From the NCBI GenBank assembly GCA_002449265.1, contig DKCV01000019.1:3137-16389 (forward strand): DNA of 13,253 bases. The letters are read 5' to 3'. The notes below the pieces were generated by a model, which had not been told where the DNA came from, searched no databases, and saw only the letters and a program-made list of their open reading frames with translations. The first letter of the stretch is position 1. Each line of letters starts with the position of its first letter. The stretch is from Caryophanales bacterium UBA6865. GTDB taxonomy: Bacteria; Bacillota_I; Bacilli_A; RFN20; CAG-826. Both the position numbers and the translations under genes were made by a program. Shown here piece by piece: positions 13,172 through 13,253 of this stretch.

Positions 13172-13200
13172 ATTATCTCACTAGCGAAACAAGTATGCAA
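13172..13200 (-). promoter_or_regulatory. Promoter of asp23-fakA
   Basis: On the minus strand TTGCAT (13200-13195), exactly 17 bp, GATAAT (13177-13172): four and five consensus matches at ideal spacing. The start is expected near 13165. The last 53 bases (13201-13253) hold no gene I can support; the divergent rpmB found here in Bacillus is not visible within the window. Confidence 0.75.
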
Positions 13201-13253
13201 ATAAGGTATTTTGTCGGACTCATTAAGAAAGATGTTAGTTCTCAATTGATGTG

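Overview
The window looks like chromosomal DNA from a low-GC Gram-positive bacterium (Bacillota, Bacilli side; Erysipelotrichia or a walled relative of the Mollicutes is my best guess). The minus-strand genes asp23 (yloU), fakA (yloV), recG, plsX, rnc, ftsY, ylxM and ffh keep the order of the classic Bacillus yloU-to-ffh region. The cluster is slimmed: no sdaAB/sdaAA before recG, no fapR, no fabD-fabG-acpP between plsX and rnc, and no smc between rnc and ftsY. Three genes (ftsY, ylxM, plsX) end in TGA exactly where their families end, and tryptophan is TGG, so the code is standard rather than the Mycoplasma code.

Layout. 1-328: a 12-bp tandem repeat at the window edge, an AT-rich terminator and an adeC promoter region with several dyads. 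329-2775: two plus-strand genes, adenine deaminase and an unrecognised four-helix membrane protein, ending in a clear terminator. 2829-3270: a gene-poor stretch with a dense TGAAGT/ACTTCA cluster and two very short reading frames. 3271-9720: a tightly packed minus-strand unit recG-plsX-rnc-ftsY-ylxM-ffh, most junctions overlapping by 8-17 bases or separated by 1, closed by an intrinsic terminator. 9721-9927: dyads and a 22-codon reading frame before recG. 9928-10629: a membrane-anchored NERD-domain protein. 10630-11003: an intergenic stretch that holds a 29-codon hydrophobic peptide gene with its own promoter, a perfectly placed ribosome binding site, a convergent promoter and terminator, and complementary arms flanking the gene. 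This is a good candidate for an undescribed type I toxin-antitoxin module. 11004-13200: asp23-fakA with a consensus-like promoter and two tandem terminators.

How the genes work together. Ffh, FtsY and YlxM are the protein side of the signal recognition particle pathway. PlsX and FakA both act on acyl-phosphate, linking exogenous fatty-acid activation to phospholipid synthesis. RNase III and RecG are the usual housekeeping RNA-processing and fork-remodelling enzymes of this neighbourhood. AdeC is a separate purine-salvage gene. The most interesting parts are non-coding or too short for routine gene calling: the peptide module at 10711-10948, the dyad over the plsX promoter, and hairpins directly before asp23 and the NERD gene.
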